Assembly (NCBI RefSeq): GCF_000281715.2 | Contig: NZ_CP124576.1 | Span: 2,363,501-2,427,500, forward strand | Direction: 5' to 3' | Origin: Sphingobium sp. AP49 | Lineage (GTDB): Bacteria > Pseudomonadota > Alphaproteobacteria > Sphingomonadales > Sphingomonadaceae | Length of the DNA stretch: 64,000 nucleotides | In this document: positions 26,436 to 35,947 of the stretch, piece by piece | How positions within the stretch are numbered: the first letter of the stretch is position 1 | How the letters are laid out: each line of letters starts with the position of its first letter | Notes under the pieces: generated by a model | The model's database searches: none | Told to the model about the DNA's origin: nothing | What the model saw: the letters and a program-made list of their open reading frames with translations, nothing else | Position numbers and translations under genes: made by a program

Positions 26436-29406
26436 TCGATCTCACCCCGCCCTGTACAATATCCCTTCGCACCGCGCCTTTGCCGATGCGCTGGCCGCCG
26501 GTATCCTGGCCCAGCATGGTAACGACCCGGTCATATTGGCGCGCGGCATGGTTCTGCTGCCCAGCAATCGCGCGGTCCGGGCGGTAAGCGACGCCTTTGT
26601 TCGCCGGGCCGAGGGCGGCCTTTTATTGCCACGCCTCGTCACTCTCGGCGATCCGGAACTGGGTGAACAGGTCGGTGGCGCGTTGGATCCGCTCTGGGAA
26701 GGGGCCGATATTCCCCCCGCCATCGGGCCGATGCGGCGGCAGATGATCCTGGCCCGTATGGTCCAGGATAGCGGTGGCGCGGCCGATGCCGCCCAGGCAT
26801 TGCAATTGGGACAGGCGCTGGCCATCGTGCTTGACCAGATGCAGGTCGAACGACTGTCGGTCGATAGACTGGCGGTGCTGGAACTGACCGATGGCCTGTC
26901 ATCCCACTGGCAGAAGTCACTGGACCTGTTTGCTATTCTGACGGCGCGCTGGCCGGCGGAACTGGCCCGGCTTGGCCTGATCGATCTTACCGAGCGTCGC
27001 AACCGGCTGTTCGACCGGGTCGCTGCGCGCTGGGCGGTTGAACCGCCCGAAGGATTTGTCATCGCGGCCGGCATCGCGACCACCGCGCCGGCCATTGCCG
27101 GGCTTCTGCGCCGGATCGCCGCGATGGACAAGGGGCAGGTCATCTTTGCCGGACTCGACCAGCATATGGACGAGGATGGGTGGAAGGCGATCGGCCCCTT
27201 TCCCGCCGATCCGACGACTGGTCGCGCTCCTGCGGGGCACGAAACCCATCCGCAATATGCGCTCAAACGCTTGCTCGACCGGATGGGCGTCACCCGCGAC
27301 GATATCGCGCTATGGCGCTGGGGCAGCGAGCATGATGCCCGCGCCGTGCGTGGACGCAACATCTCGAATGCGATGCTGCCGCCGTTGCTGACAACACGTT
27401 GGCGCGACCTCAAGACTGCCGATCGATCGCTGTCGGGCGTGGAGGCATTGGAGGTCGCCACGGCCGGCGAGGAAGCCCAGGCGATCGCGATCGCACTCCG
27501 CGAAGCGCTGGAGACCAAGGAACGTACCGCCGCGCTGGTCACGCCCGACCGCCAGTTGGCCGTGCGGGTGTCTGCCCATCTGCGCCGCTGGGGGATCGAT
27601 GCCGATGACTCGGCTGGCCAGCCGCTATCCCGTCTGCCGCCCGGGACCTTGCTTATCGCCATGGCGCAGGCCGCCGCGGAACGGTTCGCGCCCGTTGCCC
27701 TGCTGACCCTGCTCAAGCATCCGCTGGTGATGCGTGGCGAGATGCGCCTGGCCTGGCTGGAGGGGGTGCGCCTGCTCGACCTGCTGCTGCGTGGGCCACG
27801 TCCCCAGGCGGGGCTTCAGGGGATCGACCTGCTGCTTGCACCGCGCGAGGGCGAGGACCGGCAGCGGGATATTCGTGCGCAAGCCCGAACCTGGTGGCCC
27901 TGGGCGCGCGATCTGCTCGAACCGCTGGAAGCTGCCTTTGCCCTGGCACCCGATCTGGCGGGACAGTTGGCGGCGGTGCGCGAACAGGCCGGTGCCCTCA
28001 CCAACGACGCACTGTGGGCCGGACATCAGGGCCACGCTGCCGCCGACCTCTTCGCCGAGATGGAAGCGGCCGCCACCGAAGGGCCGCGCCAGGCCGACAT
28101 CCGATCACTGCCAGCGCTGCTCGACCATATGCTGGGCGGCGTGTCCGTCCGCCCACCGCAGGGCGGGCATCCGCGCATTTCCATCCTGGGCCTGGTCGAG
28201 GCACAGCTGGTGCAAGCAGACCTCATGATCCTGGGCGGCCTTAACGAAGGCAGCTGGCCGGGCCTGCCATCGCCTGATCCATGGCTGGCGCCGCGCATCC
28301 GCCGCGAGATGGGCCTGCCGGGCCTGGAAACCCGGATCGGTCTTGCCGCGCATGATTTCGCGAGCGCGCTCGGCGCACCCCATGTGCTCATCACGCGCGC
28401 CCGGCGCGGCAGCGCTGGTCCGGCGATAGCCTCGCGCTTCTGGCTGCGGCTGAAGGCGATGGCGGGGCCGCAATGGAAGACCGCCGATCGTTATCGCCTG
28501 CTAGCCGCTGCGCTGGACCTGCCGCCCAGCCACCGGCCGGCCGCGCGCCCCGCGCCGGTGCCGCCGCTCGCCGCCCGGCCGACCCGGATTCCCGTCACCG
28601 ATGTCGACCGGCTGAAGGCCGATCCCTTCGCCTTCTATGCCCGGCGCATCCTGAAACTCAATCGCCTCGACCCGGTCGATGCCGATGCCGGGCCGGCCTG
28701 GCGTGGCACGGTCGTGCATGAGATATTGGAGCATTGGGCGCAGGATGGCAGCCGCGATCCGGCCGATCTGGAGGCCCGCGCTCGCGCCATGTTCGCCCGG
28801 CCCGATGTCCATCCGCTGCTGCGCGCCCTGTGGCAACCGCGCCTGATGGAGGCGATCCGCTGGATCGCGGCCGAAGTGACGAAGGATCAGGCGGCGGGCC
28901 GTGACATCCTGGCGGTAGAGACCGAGGGCAAGGCAGAGATTGCCGGCGTGCTGCTGACCGGCAAGGCCGACCGGATCGACCGCATGCCCGACGGAAGCAT
29001 CGGCATCGTCGACTACAAGACCGGCAAGCCGCCCAGCGCGCGACAGGTGCGCGGCGGCTATGCGCTGCAACTCGGCCTGCTTGGCCTGATCGCGGAATCC
29101 GCCGATGGCGCTTTCCCGGGGGTTGCGGGCGCACGGGTGGCGGGCAGTTTTGAATATTGGTCGCTGGCCAAGAAGGGCGATGCCTTTGGTTATCGCGAGA
29201 GCCCGGTCGATCCGATCGGCAAGCGCGACAAGATCGTCACCGCCGATTTCACCGCCTTCGTCTATGACCAGTTCCGCGAGGCGGCCGAAACCTGGCTGAC
29301 GGGCGCCGCGCCCTTCGCCGCGCAGGTCAATCCGGAAGTGGCCAATTATGGCGATTATGACCAGCTGATGCGGCTGGAGGAATGGTATGGGCGCGACGAT
29401 GGCTAG
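26428..29406 (+). CDS. addB: AddB, double-strand break repair nuclease subunit
   Basis: A 992-residue partner of AddA in the alphaproteobacterial RecBCD-equivalent that resects DNA ends to Chi for RecA loading. The N-terminus (IPSHRAFADALAAGIL, LLPSNRAVRAVSDAF) and the superfamily-I-like core match the AddB family. The C-terminal RecB-type nuclease domain contains RGTVVHEILEHWA and the motif GIVDYKTGKPP. The four cysteines of the Firmicute iron-sulfur staple are not seen, as usual for alphaproteobacteria. ATG 26428 overlaps the murU stop; the upstream frame is non-homologous. Confidence 0.93.
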   Translation: MGDRSHPALYNIPSHRAFADALAAGILAQHGNDPVILARGMVLLPSNRAVRAVSDAFVRRAEGGLLLPRLVTLGDPELGEQVGGALDPLWEGADIPPAIGPMRRQMILARMVQDSGGAADAAQALQLGQALAIVLDQMQVERLSVDRLAVLELTDGLSSHWQKSLDLFAILTARWPAELARLGLIDLTERRNRLFDRVAARWAVEPPEGFVIAAGIATTAPAIAGLLRRIAAMDKGQVIFAGLDQHMDEDGWKAIGPFPADPTTGRAPAGHETHPQYALKRLLDRMGVTRDDIALWRWGSEHDARAVRGRNISNAMLPPLLTTRWRDLKTADRSLSGVEALEVATAGEEAQAIAIALREALETKERTAALVTPDRQLAVRVSAHLRRWGIDADDSAGQPLSRLPPGTLLIAMAQAAAERFAPVALLTLLKHPLVMRGEMRLAWLEGVRLLDLLLRGPRPQAGLQGIDLLLAPREGEDRQRDIRAQARTWWPWARDLLEPLEAAFALAPDLAGQLAAVREQAGALTNDALWAGHQGHAAADLFAEMEAAATEGPRQADIRSLPALLDHMLGGVSVRPPQGGHPRISILGLVEAQLVQADLMILGGLNEGSWPGLPSPDPWLAPRIRREMGLPGLETRIGLAAHDFASALGAPHVLITRARRGSAGPAIASRFWLRLKAMAGPQWKTADRYRLLAAALDLPPSHRPAARPAPVPPLAARPTRIPVTDVDRLKADPFAFYARRILKLNRLDPVDADAGPAWRGTVVHEILEHWAQDGSRDPADLEARARAMFARPDVHPLLRALWQPRLMEAIRWIAAEVTKDQAAGRDILAVETEGKAEIAGVLLTGKADRIDRMPDGSIGIVDYKTGKPPSARQVRGGYALQLGLLGLIAESADGAFPGVAGARVAGSFEYWSLAKKGDAFGYRESPVDPIGKRDKIVTADFTAFVYDQFREAAETWLTGAAPFAAQVNPEVANYGDYDQLMRLEEWYGRDDG

Positions 29407-32400
29407 AAGCTCCAGTCCGCTGCAGCCGCTGGCCGGCGCGCAGGCGCTGGCCGCCGCACCTGATGCCCATGTCTGGCTGTCGGCCTCGGCCGGCACCGGC
29501 AAGACCCATGTGCTGACCGCGCGCGTATTCCGCTTGCTGCTGCAGGGGGTACGACCGGAAAATATATTGTGCCTGACCTTCACCAAGGCGGGCGCGGCGG
29601 AAATGGCCGACCGCATCCATGACCGCCTCGCCACCTGGGTTCAACTTGATGGCGTTGAGTTGGCAAAAGACCTCATGGCCCTGGGCGAGGATCATGGCCC
29701 GGAGATGCAGGACAAGGCTCGGCGCCTGTTCGCCGAAGTGCTGGAATCGACCGGTGGCGGCCTGCGCATCCAGACCATTCATGGCTTCTGCCAGCAATTG
29801 CTGGCCTCCTTCCCGCTGGAGGCGGACCTCGCGCCCGGCTTCCGGCCGCTTGATGCGCGCGAACAGGGCGTGCTGGCCCGCCAGACGCTGGCCGACATGG
29901 TCATCCGGGCCGAGGAACTGGGCGATAGTGCGCTGATCGACGCCTTGCAGGCGCTCAGCCTGCGCCTGGGCGAGGGCGCAGCCGAGACTTTCCTGTTGCG
30001 CTGTGCCGCGCGTTTGTCGGCACTGGCGGCCCTGCCGGGCGATATCGGCCCCTGGCTGATGCGCGAGCTGGACCTGCCCGAAGGTGATATCGACGCCTGG
30101 CTGGCGGAACAATGCAGCGATGCGACGTTCGACATGCGCAGCCTTGCCTGGGTAGCGCAGGCCAATGCCGACTGGGGCACCGGCCGGGCACTGGAACGCT
30201 GCGACCGGATCGCCGCCTGGCGCGGACGCGATCCTGCGGGGCGTGGCGCAACATTGAGCGAGCTGCACGGCGCCTGGGCCAAGGCGGACGGGGGCTTGAT
30301 CTCTGCCAAGGGATGGGTGCCGCCGATCGACGGCTATGGCGAGGCGACGGCGCAGCTCCATGCCCGCTGCGCCGAACTGATCGGGGTCAAGTTGCAGGCC
30401 GATTATGCCGCGCTGCTGGCCCGCGCCCTCCATGCCGGGCGCGCCTATGCCCGTGCCTATGATGAGGCCAAGCGGCTCGCCGGCGCGGTCGATTTCGATG
30501 ATTTGATCGAACGTTGCGCTGCCCTGCTCCAGCAGGATGGGATCGCTGAATGGATTCGTTTCAAGCTGGATCAGCGGATCGACCATATTCTCGTCGATGA
30601 GGCGCAGGACACCAACATTCGTCAGTGGCGGATCGTGCAAGCGCTGACCGAAGAATTTTTTACGGATGAATGGGAGCCAGGCGCCAAGGTCAGGACGCTC
30701 TTTACGGTCGGCGACTTCAAGCAGGCGATCTTCGGTTTCCAGGGCACCAGTCCCAAGGCGTTCTCCGACGCCCAACTGGTGTTCGGCCATTATGCCGACC
30801 GGGCCGGTCACCCCTTCCACGACCTGTCGCTCGATCACAGCTTCCGTTCGACCCCGCCGGTACTCGATCTGGTCGACCGGACGATCGCGACCTTGCGAGC
30901 GCAGGCGCTGGGGCTGGCCGACGGCGAGGTCCGCCACATAAGCGCCAATCGCCATCCCGGTGAGGTGTTGCTGTGGAAGCCGACGATCGCGGGTCTGGTC
31001 GAAGAGGTCGAGGGCGAGGAAGACTGGGTCGCCGACCAGGAACGGGAGTTGGCGAGCAAAATCGCGCGCCAGATCCGCCAATGGATCGACGAGAAAATGA
31101 TGCTGGAGGCGCGTGGGCGCCCGGTCCGGCCCGGAGACATCATGATCCTGGTCCGCCGCCGCAGCGAATTGGCGCGATTGATCGTCGCGCGTCTCTATGA
31201 GGAAAAGGTTGCGGTCGCGGGAATCGACCGTTTGCGCCTCAACGCCCCGCTGGCGGTCCGCGACCTGCTGGCTGCGCTGCGTTTCGCCGTGCAGCCAGAA
31301 GATGACCTCAACCTTGCCGCGCTACTGGTGTCGCCGTTGATCGGCTGGACCCAGGACGAACTGATGGAACGGGCGATCGGTCGCAAGGGCGGCCTCTGGC
31401 GCCATTTGCTCCAGCGCCTGGACGATGCGGAGCTGCTGCCGCTGCGCCAATTGCTGGGGCAGGCCGACTTCACCACCCCCTATCGCTATCTGGAGGCGAT
31501 CCTGTCCGGCCCGATGGACGGCAGGCGCCGGCTGATCGAGCGGCTGGGTGCGGAAGCGGCCGACCCGATCGAGGAATTGCTGAACGCGGCTCTCGGCTTC
31601 GAGGCGGACGATCATCCCTCATTGCAGCGCTTCATCGACTGGTTCGACCGGGGCGAGGTGGAGATCGTCCGCGACGCCGCGGCGCAGGGCGACGCGCTTC
31701 GGCTGCTGACCGTCCATGGCGCCAAGGGCTTGCAGGCGCCGATCGTCATTCTCGCCGACGCCTGTCTCGATCCTGATGCGGGCAATCGCATGGACTTGCT
31801 CGAATGGAACGGGCTGCCGATCCTGGCGCCGCGCAAGGGCGAGCGGCTGGGGCCGATCGGCGACGTCGCGGCCGATGCCGCCGCGATCGAGCGCGAGGAG
31901 CATTGGCGCCTCCTCTATGTCGCGCTGACCCGTGCCGAGGAGAAGCTGGTCGTCGCCGGATCGCTCGGGCCAAGGGCCAAGGGTGAGGTCAAGCCGCAAA
32001 GCTGGTACGGCGCGGTCGATGCCGCGATGGTCGATATGGGCTGCGACTGGGAGGCCGATCCGCTGTGGGGCGCCCGTCGCCGCTGGCGCGGAACCGAGGT
32101 GCTGGCGCCCAAGGCAGCACAGCCCGCAAGCGCAGAGGATAAACCGGTCGTGGTCGAACCCGACTGGTTGCGGGCGCCGGCGCCGGCCGAACAGCGTCCG
32201 CCCCGGCCGCTGGCGCCTTCGGCACCGGTCGAGGATGATGTGCCCAACCCGCCGCCGACCGCCGCGATGCGCCAAGCGGCCGAGCGCGGTCGCTGGCTTC
32301 ATGCCCTGTTCCAGCGCTTGTCGGACCTGCCCATCGAGCGACGACGCGAGGGGGCCGATCGCTGGCTGGAGCAGCAGGGGGCAGGGGACGCCGCGCTGCG

Positions 32401-32797
32401 CCGCGACGTGATCGACCATGCGCTGCGAGTGATCGAGGATCCGCATTTCGCCGACCTGTTCGCGCCTGAAGCGCTTGCCGAGGCGCCGATTGCGGCGGTG
32501 GTGGGCGAGACGGTGATCGCGGGTACCGTCGATCGACTGCGGGTGGAGCCGGACCGGGTCCAATTGGTCGATTTCAAGACGGGCCGGGTAACGCCACGCA
32601 GCGCCGACGAAGTCCCGATCGCCCATGTCCGACAGATGGCGGCCTATGTCGCCGCGCTGGAGGTGATCTTCCCCGGTCGCCGCGTGGAGGCTGCCTTGCT
32701 TTATACCAGCGCGGCACGCCTCCTGCCGCTGTCCATCGATCAATTGGCACCGTACAAGCCGGGCTATTCGCCCACGCAGCAATATTTGCCGCTCTGA
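29387..32797 (+). CDS. addA: AddA, double-strand break repair helicase-nuclease
   Basis: A 1136-residue UvrD-type helicase with C-terminal nuclease. Motif I is SASAGTGKTHVL (near residue 35), motif Ia LCLTFTKAGAAEM, motif II ILVDEAQDTN, later LLTVHGAKGLQAPIVIL and LLYVALTRAEEKLVV. The RecB-like nuclease motif is VDFKTGRVTP near the C-terminus. It forms the AddAB heterodimer with the upstream product, and its start overlaps the addB stop. ATG 29399 is an in-frame alternative five codons in. Confidence 0.95.
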   Translation: MGATMARSSSPLQPLAGAQALAAAPDAHVWLSASAGTGKTHVLTARVFRLLLQGVRPENILCLTFTKAGAAEMADRIHDRLATWVQLDGVELAKDLMALGEDHGPEMQDKARRLFAEVLESTGGGLRIQTIHGFCQQLLASFPLEADLAPGFRPLDAREQGVLARQTLADMVIRAEELGDSALIDALQALSLRLGEGAAETFLLRCAARLSALAALPGDIGPWLMRELDLPEGDIDAWLAEQCSDATFDMRSLAWVAQANADWGTGRALERCDRIAAWRGRDPAGRGATLSELHGAWAKADGGLISAKGWVPPIDGYGEATAQLHARCAELIGVKLQADYAALLARALHAGRAYARAYDEAKRLAGAVDFDDLIERCAALLQQDGIAEWIRFKLDQRIDHILVDEAQDTNIRQWRIVQALTEEFFTDEWEPGAKVRTLFTVGDFKQAIFGFQGTSPKAFSDAQLVFGHYADRAGHPFHDLSLDHSFRSTPPVLDLVDRTIATLRAQALGLADGEVRHISANRHPGEVLLWKPTIAGLVEEVEGEEDWVADQERELASKIARQIRQWIDEKMMLEARGRPVRPGDIMILVRRRSELARLIVARLYEEKVAVAGIDRLRLNAPLAVRDLLAALRFAVQPEDDLNLAALLVSPLIGWTQDELMERAIGRKGGLWRHLLQRLDDAELLPLRQLLGQADFTTPYRYLEAILSGPMDGRRRLIERLGAEAADPIEELLNAALGFEADDHPSLQRFIDWFDRGEVEIVRDAAAQGDALRLLTVHGAKGLQAPIVILADACLDPDAGNRMDLLEWNGLPILAPRKGERLGPIGDVAADAAAIEREEHWRLLYVALTRAEEKLVVAGSLGPRAKGEVKPQSWYGAVDAAMVDMGCDWEADPLWGARRRWRGTEVLAPKAAQPASAEDKPVVVEPDWLRAPAPAEQRPPRPLAPSAPVEDDVPNPPPTAAMRQAAERGRWLHALFQRLSDLPIERRREGADRWLEQQGAGDAALRRDVIDHALRVIEDPHFADLFAPEALAEAPIAAVVGETVIAGTVDRLRVEPDRVQLVDFKTGRVTPRSADEVPIAHVRQMAAYVAALEVIFPGRRVEAALLYTSAARLLPLSIDQLAPYKPGYSPTQQYLPL

Positions 32798-32801
32798 CCC
32801 G

Positions 32802-32830
32802 TTGAGCAGGGCGTGCAGCCATCCTAGATA
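32802..32830 (+). promoter_or_regulatory. Candidate internal promoter for trxA
   Basis: TTGAGC (32802-32807), a 17-bp spacer and TAGATA (32825-32830) lie between addA and trxA, giving a start about 20 nt before the strong ribosome binding site TTAAGGAG. It would let abundant thioredoxin be made independently of the long addAB message. Confidence 0.4.
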
Positions 32831-32856
32831 TCAACCAACTTAAGGAGTTTGCAGTT

Positions 32857-33177
32857 ATGGCCACCAAGGCAGTTACCGATGTCAGCTTCAAGCAGGACGT
32901 GATCGATGCCGACAAGCCCGTGCTTGTCGACTTCTGGGCGGAATGGTGCGGCCCGTGCAAGATGATCGGCCCGGCTCTGGAAGAGATTTCCGAGGAACTG
33001 GCCGACAAGGTCACCATCGCCAAGATCAACATCGATGAAAATCCCGATGCGCCGAGCCAGTATGGCGTGCGCGGCATCCCGACGATGATCCTGTTCAAGA
33101 ATGGCGAAGCGGCCGCGACCAAGGTCGGCGCCGCGCCCAAGAGCGCGCTCAAGGGCTGGATCGAAAGCGTCCTCTAA
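32857..33177 (+). CDS. trxA: Thioredoxin 1
   Basis: A 106-residue thioredoxin with the redox-active WCGPC motif ([18 protein letters not shown]) and the cis-proline segment [13 protein letters not shown]. It reduces ribonucleotide reductase, methionine sulfoxide reductases, peroxiredoxins and other disulfides in the cytoplasm. RBS TTAAGGAG is near ideal. It closes the divL-addA gene run and is followed by a strong bidirectional terminator. Confidence 0.97.
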   Translation: MATKAVTDVSFKQDVIDADKPVLVDFWAEWCGPCKMIGPALEEISEELADKVTIAKINIDENPDAPSQYGVRGIPTMILFKNGEAAATKVGAAPKSALKGWIESVL

Positions 33178-33198
33178 GCCTCTGATGAATTTAAAAAA

Positions 33199-33230
33199 GG
33201 GACGGTAGCCAAGCTGCCGTCCCTTTTTTT
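33199..33230. terminator. Bidirectional terminator between trxA and the GST gene
   Basis: GGGACGGTAGC (33199-33209) and GCTGCCGTCCC (33213-33223) form an 11-bp stem with one G-U pair and a CAA loop. Seven T follow on the right and six A precede on the left, so it serves both convergent genes. Confidence 0.93.
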
Positions 33231-33231
33231 G

Positions 33232-33843
33232 TTAGCTGAGCGGTATCATCACCGTTTCGACATAGGCCGGCTTCTCGCGCAGCCGCTCATACCAGGCGCG
33301 CAGATGCGGCAGGTCAGGCCGCCTCATGTCGAGCGTGAAATAGGTGTGAGCGTAGACGCCCATCGGTACATCCGCGACACCGAAGTTGACACCCGAAAGC
33401 CATTCCCGGTCCGCCAGCGCCCGGTCGAGGATCGCCATCGCCGCAGCCGAGGCCTGCGCCGATGTCTCGATCACCTGTAAGTTTCGCTGTCCACTTTGGC
33501 GTCGCACCAGCTGGATGAAGGCGTCGCGCTGGGCATCGGCAAAGCTGAACTGCCAATCCATCCATTTGTCGCCCTGCGCCCGCAAAGCCGCGTCGGCAGG
33601 ATACATCTCCTCCGGGGCGTAGCGGTGGGCGAGATAGCGCAGGATCGCGTTGGATTCCCACAGCATGACATCGCCGTCCTCGATCGTCGGGATCAGGCGA
33701 TTGGGGTTCATCGCCAGATAGGCGTCGGACATGCCATGTTCCATGCCGACATCATGGCGGACGAAGGGCAGGCCGATTTCCTGCGCGAACCAGGCGACCT
33801 TCTTCACATTATGCGAATTGAGGCGGCCCCAGATCGTCAGCAT
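33232..33843 (-). CDS. Glutathione S-transferase family protein
   Basis: A 203-residue GST with an N-terminal thioredoxin fold (MLTIWGRLNSHNVKKVAWFAQEIGLPF, VPxxP-like RLIPTIEDGD, and glutathione-gamma-Glu-binding WESNAILRYLAHRY) and a C-terminal helical domain (GVADVPMGVYAHTYF). The N-terminal catalytic residue is probably Ser or Asn in NSHN. Substrate unknown. ATG 33843 has AAAGGAAT 7 nt upstream. It is the last gene of a minus-strand group with the phosphatase and argJ. Confidence 0.9.
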   Translation of the reverse strand: MLTIWGRLNSHNVKKVAWFAQEIGLPFVRHDVGMEHGMSDAYLAMNPNRLIPTIEDGDVMLWESNAILRYLAHRYAPEEMYPADAALRAQGDKWMDWQFSFADAQRDAFIQLVRRQSGQRNLQVIETSAQASAAAMAILDRALADREWLSGVNFGVADVPMGVYAHTYFTLDMRRPDLPHLRAWYERLREKPAYVETVMIPLS

Positions 33844-33860
33844 AGTCGGTATTCCTTTGG

Positions 33861-34658
33861 TCAGGCGTAATAGGTCTTGGCCGCCAGATCCCACAGGCGC
33901 GGCGAAGACGCGCCCATCAGGCCCCGACGCTGTTCACCGACCCGATAGGCGCTGCCGTCGAGCCGCTGGCAGCAGCCCCCCGCTTCATTGACGAACAGGG
34001 TGCCGGCCGCATGGTCCCAAGGCAGCACGCGCGCGAAGATCGACACGTCATTCTGCCCCAGCACCAGCCGGGGATATTGCTCGGCGGCGCAACGGGGAAT
34101 GTCCACCATGGTGAAAATAGCCTGCGACTTGCGCTCCATCTCGGCCCGTTCCTCGGCTTCCATGAAGATGGTAGAAATGGCCGCGATCGGCAGGTCGCCT
34201 TCACTTTCCTTCGCCATGATCCGTTCGCCATCGACATGGCTGCCGCCGCCCAGGGTCGCATGGCACAGCCGCCCGGTCAGCGGATCGAGGATCCAGCCGG
34301 CCAAAGTGGCGCCATTGTCGGCAAGCGCGATCATGATGCCGAAGGGCGGCTTGCCTGACGCGAAATTGCCGGTGCCGTCGATCGGATCGATGATCCAGTT
34401 GAGCCCGTCGCCGGCACGGTCGAGGATCGACGGGTCGGCCGCGCAAGCCTCCTCGCCGATGACCCCGGCTTCGGGCAGGATCGAGGCTAGCCCTTCGGCC
34501 AGCCGGATCTCGCTTTCCTTGTCGGCGATGGTGACGAAGTCGTTCGCCGCTTTTTCGCTAATCTCTTCCGCCGCCAGATTCTGGTAGCGGGGCATGACGA
34601 TGTCGCGCCCGACCTGGCGCATCAGCGCGACGACGGGATCATGCAGTTCGACCATCAT
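33861..34658 (-). CDS. Inositol monophosphatase family protein (possible histidinol-phosphatase)
   Basis: A 265-residue Mg-dependent phosphatase. It has the IMPase metal motifs GEEA (EAGVIGEEACAAD), WIIDPIDGTGNF and LPWDHAAGTLFVNEAGG in order. Family members dephosphorylate inositol phosphates, PAP, fructose bisphosphate or, in many alphaproteobacteria, histidinol phosphate (HisN). Its place directly downstream of argJ makes an amino-acid role attractive but unproven. Two ATGs (34658, 34655) are possible starts. 17 bp separate its stop from the GST start. Confidence 0.88.
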   Translation of the reverse strand: MMVELHDPVVALMRQVGRDIVMPRYQNLAAEEISEKAANDFVTIADKESEIRLAEGLASILPEAGVIGEEACAADPSILDRAGDGLNWIIDPIDGTGNFASGKPPFGIMIALADNGATLAGWILDPLTGRLCHATLGGGSHVDGERIMAKESEGDLPIAAISTIFMEAEERAEMERKSQAIFTMVDIPRCAAEQYPRLVLGQNDVSIFARVLPWDHAAGTLFVNEAGGCCQRLDGSAYRVGEQRRGLMGASSPRLWDLAAKTYYA

Positions 34659-34670
34659 GCGCCGGTCCCC

Positions 34671-35909
34671 TTAGCTGCGATAGTCCGCGTTGATCGAGAT
34701 ATAGCCATGGGTCAGGTCGCAGGTCCACACCGTGGCGCGACCGTCGCCCAGACCGATGTCGACGCCGATGACGATATCCTGCCCCTTGAGATGGGCGGCC
34801 ACCGGCGCCTCGTCATAGCCGTCCAGCGCCAGGCCGCCGGCGGCGACCTGGGTCGCGCCGAAGCGGATGGCGAGCTTGTCGCGCTCGGCCGGTTCGCCGG
34901 CCTTGCCGACGGCCATGACCACGCGACCCCAATTGGCGTCCTCGCCTGCGATCGCGGTCTTCACCAGCGGCGAATTGGCTATGGAGAGGGCAATGCGATG
35001 GGCGCTGGCATCGCTTTCGGCGCCCTCGACCGTGATTTCGATAAACTTGCTGGCGCCTTCGCCGTCGCGGACGACCAGATGGGCGAGTTGGCGGCACAGG
35101 TCGGACAAAGCGGCGGCGAAAGCGTCCGCGCCGGCGTCATCCATTGACACCAGCGGCGTATTAGTCGCCTTGCCGGTGGCAAAGGCCAGCACCGTGTCGC
35201 TGGTCGAGGTGTCGCTGTCGACCGTGATGCAGGAAAAGGTCCGCTTGTTGGCGGCCGAGAGCATCTGTTGCAACAGCGCCGGCTCGATCGCGGCATCGGT
35301 GAAGATATAGCCGAGCATCGTCGCCATGTCGGGCGCGATCATGCCCGACCCCTTGATGATGCCGACCAGATCGACACGGGTGTCGCCGATCATCGCCGAG
35401 ACATGGGCGCCCTTGGCATAGGTGTCGGTGGTGCCGATCGTGTTCGCCGCATCCTCCCAGCCGCAGGGCGCGGCGATGAAGGCCGCTTCCAGGCCGGCCT
35501 CGGCCTTGTCGATCGGCAGCGGCACGCCGATCACGCCGGTCGAGGAGACGAAGATGTCGGACGGCTGGCAGGACAGGTGATTGGCGACCTTGGCGGCGAT
35601 CGCTTCCACCGCCGCGCGGCCGCGATGACCGGTAAAGGCGTTGGCGTTGCCGGCATTGACGACGACGGCGCGGGCCTGGCCCAGCGGAATGGCGTCACGG
35701 CACCATTCGACCTCGGGCGAGGGGCATTTGCTCTGCGTCGTCACGCCGGCGACCGCCGTGCCCGCGTCCAGCTCGACATAGGTAAGGTCGCAGCGGTCCC
35801 AATTCTTGTATCGCGCCCGGGCAACCCGCAAGGTTACGCCGGCAACGGCGGGCAGGGCAGGGAAGGCAGCGGGGGCGAGGGGCGAGCGGTCTGTCATGGG
35901 GCGCGGCAT
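34671..35909 (-). CDS. argJ: ArgJ, glutamate N-acetyltransferase (bifunctional ornithine acetyltransferase)
   Basis: A 412-residue enzyme that transfers the acetyl group of N-acetylornithine to glutamate, the cyclic arginine pathway. The precursor self-cleaves before the threonine in IAPDMATMLGYIFTD, preceded by GIIKGSGM. CITVDSDTSTSDT and the final GYISINADYRS are family signatures. ATG 35909 is chosen because GGAGGGGGGA lies 8 nt upstream; ATG 35897 is a weaker alternative. Probably transcribed with the phosphatase and GST genes. Confidence 0.95.
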   Translation of the reverse strand: MPRPMTDRSPLAPAAFPALPAVAGVTLRVARARYKNWDRCDLTYVELDAGTAVAGVTTQSKCPSPEVEWCRDAIPLGQARAVVVNAGNANAFTGHRGRAAVEAIAAKVANHLSCQPSDIFVSSTGVIGVPLPIDKAEAGLEAAFIAAPCGWEDAANTIGTTDTYAKGAHVSAMIGDTRVDLVGIIKGSGMIAPDMATMLGYIFTDAAIEPALLQQMLSAANKRTFSCITVDSDTSTSDTVLAFATGKATNTPLVSMDDAGADAFAAALSDLCRQLAHLVVRDGEGASKFIEITVEGAESDASAHRIALSIANSPLVKTAIAGEDANWGRVVMAVGKAGEPAERDKLAIRFGATQVAAGGLALDGYDEAPVAAHLKGQDIVIGVDIGLGDGRATVWTCDLTHGYISINADYRS

Positions 35910-35947
35910 GAGCGAAATCCCCCCTCCGTCAATGCCCGGTTCGGGCG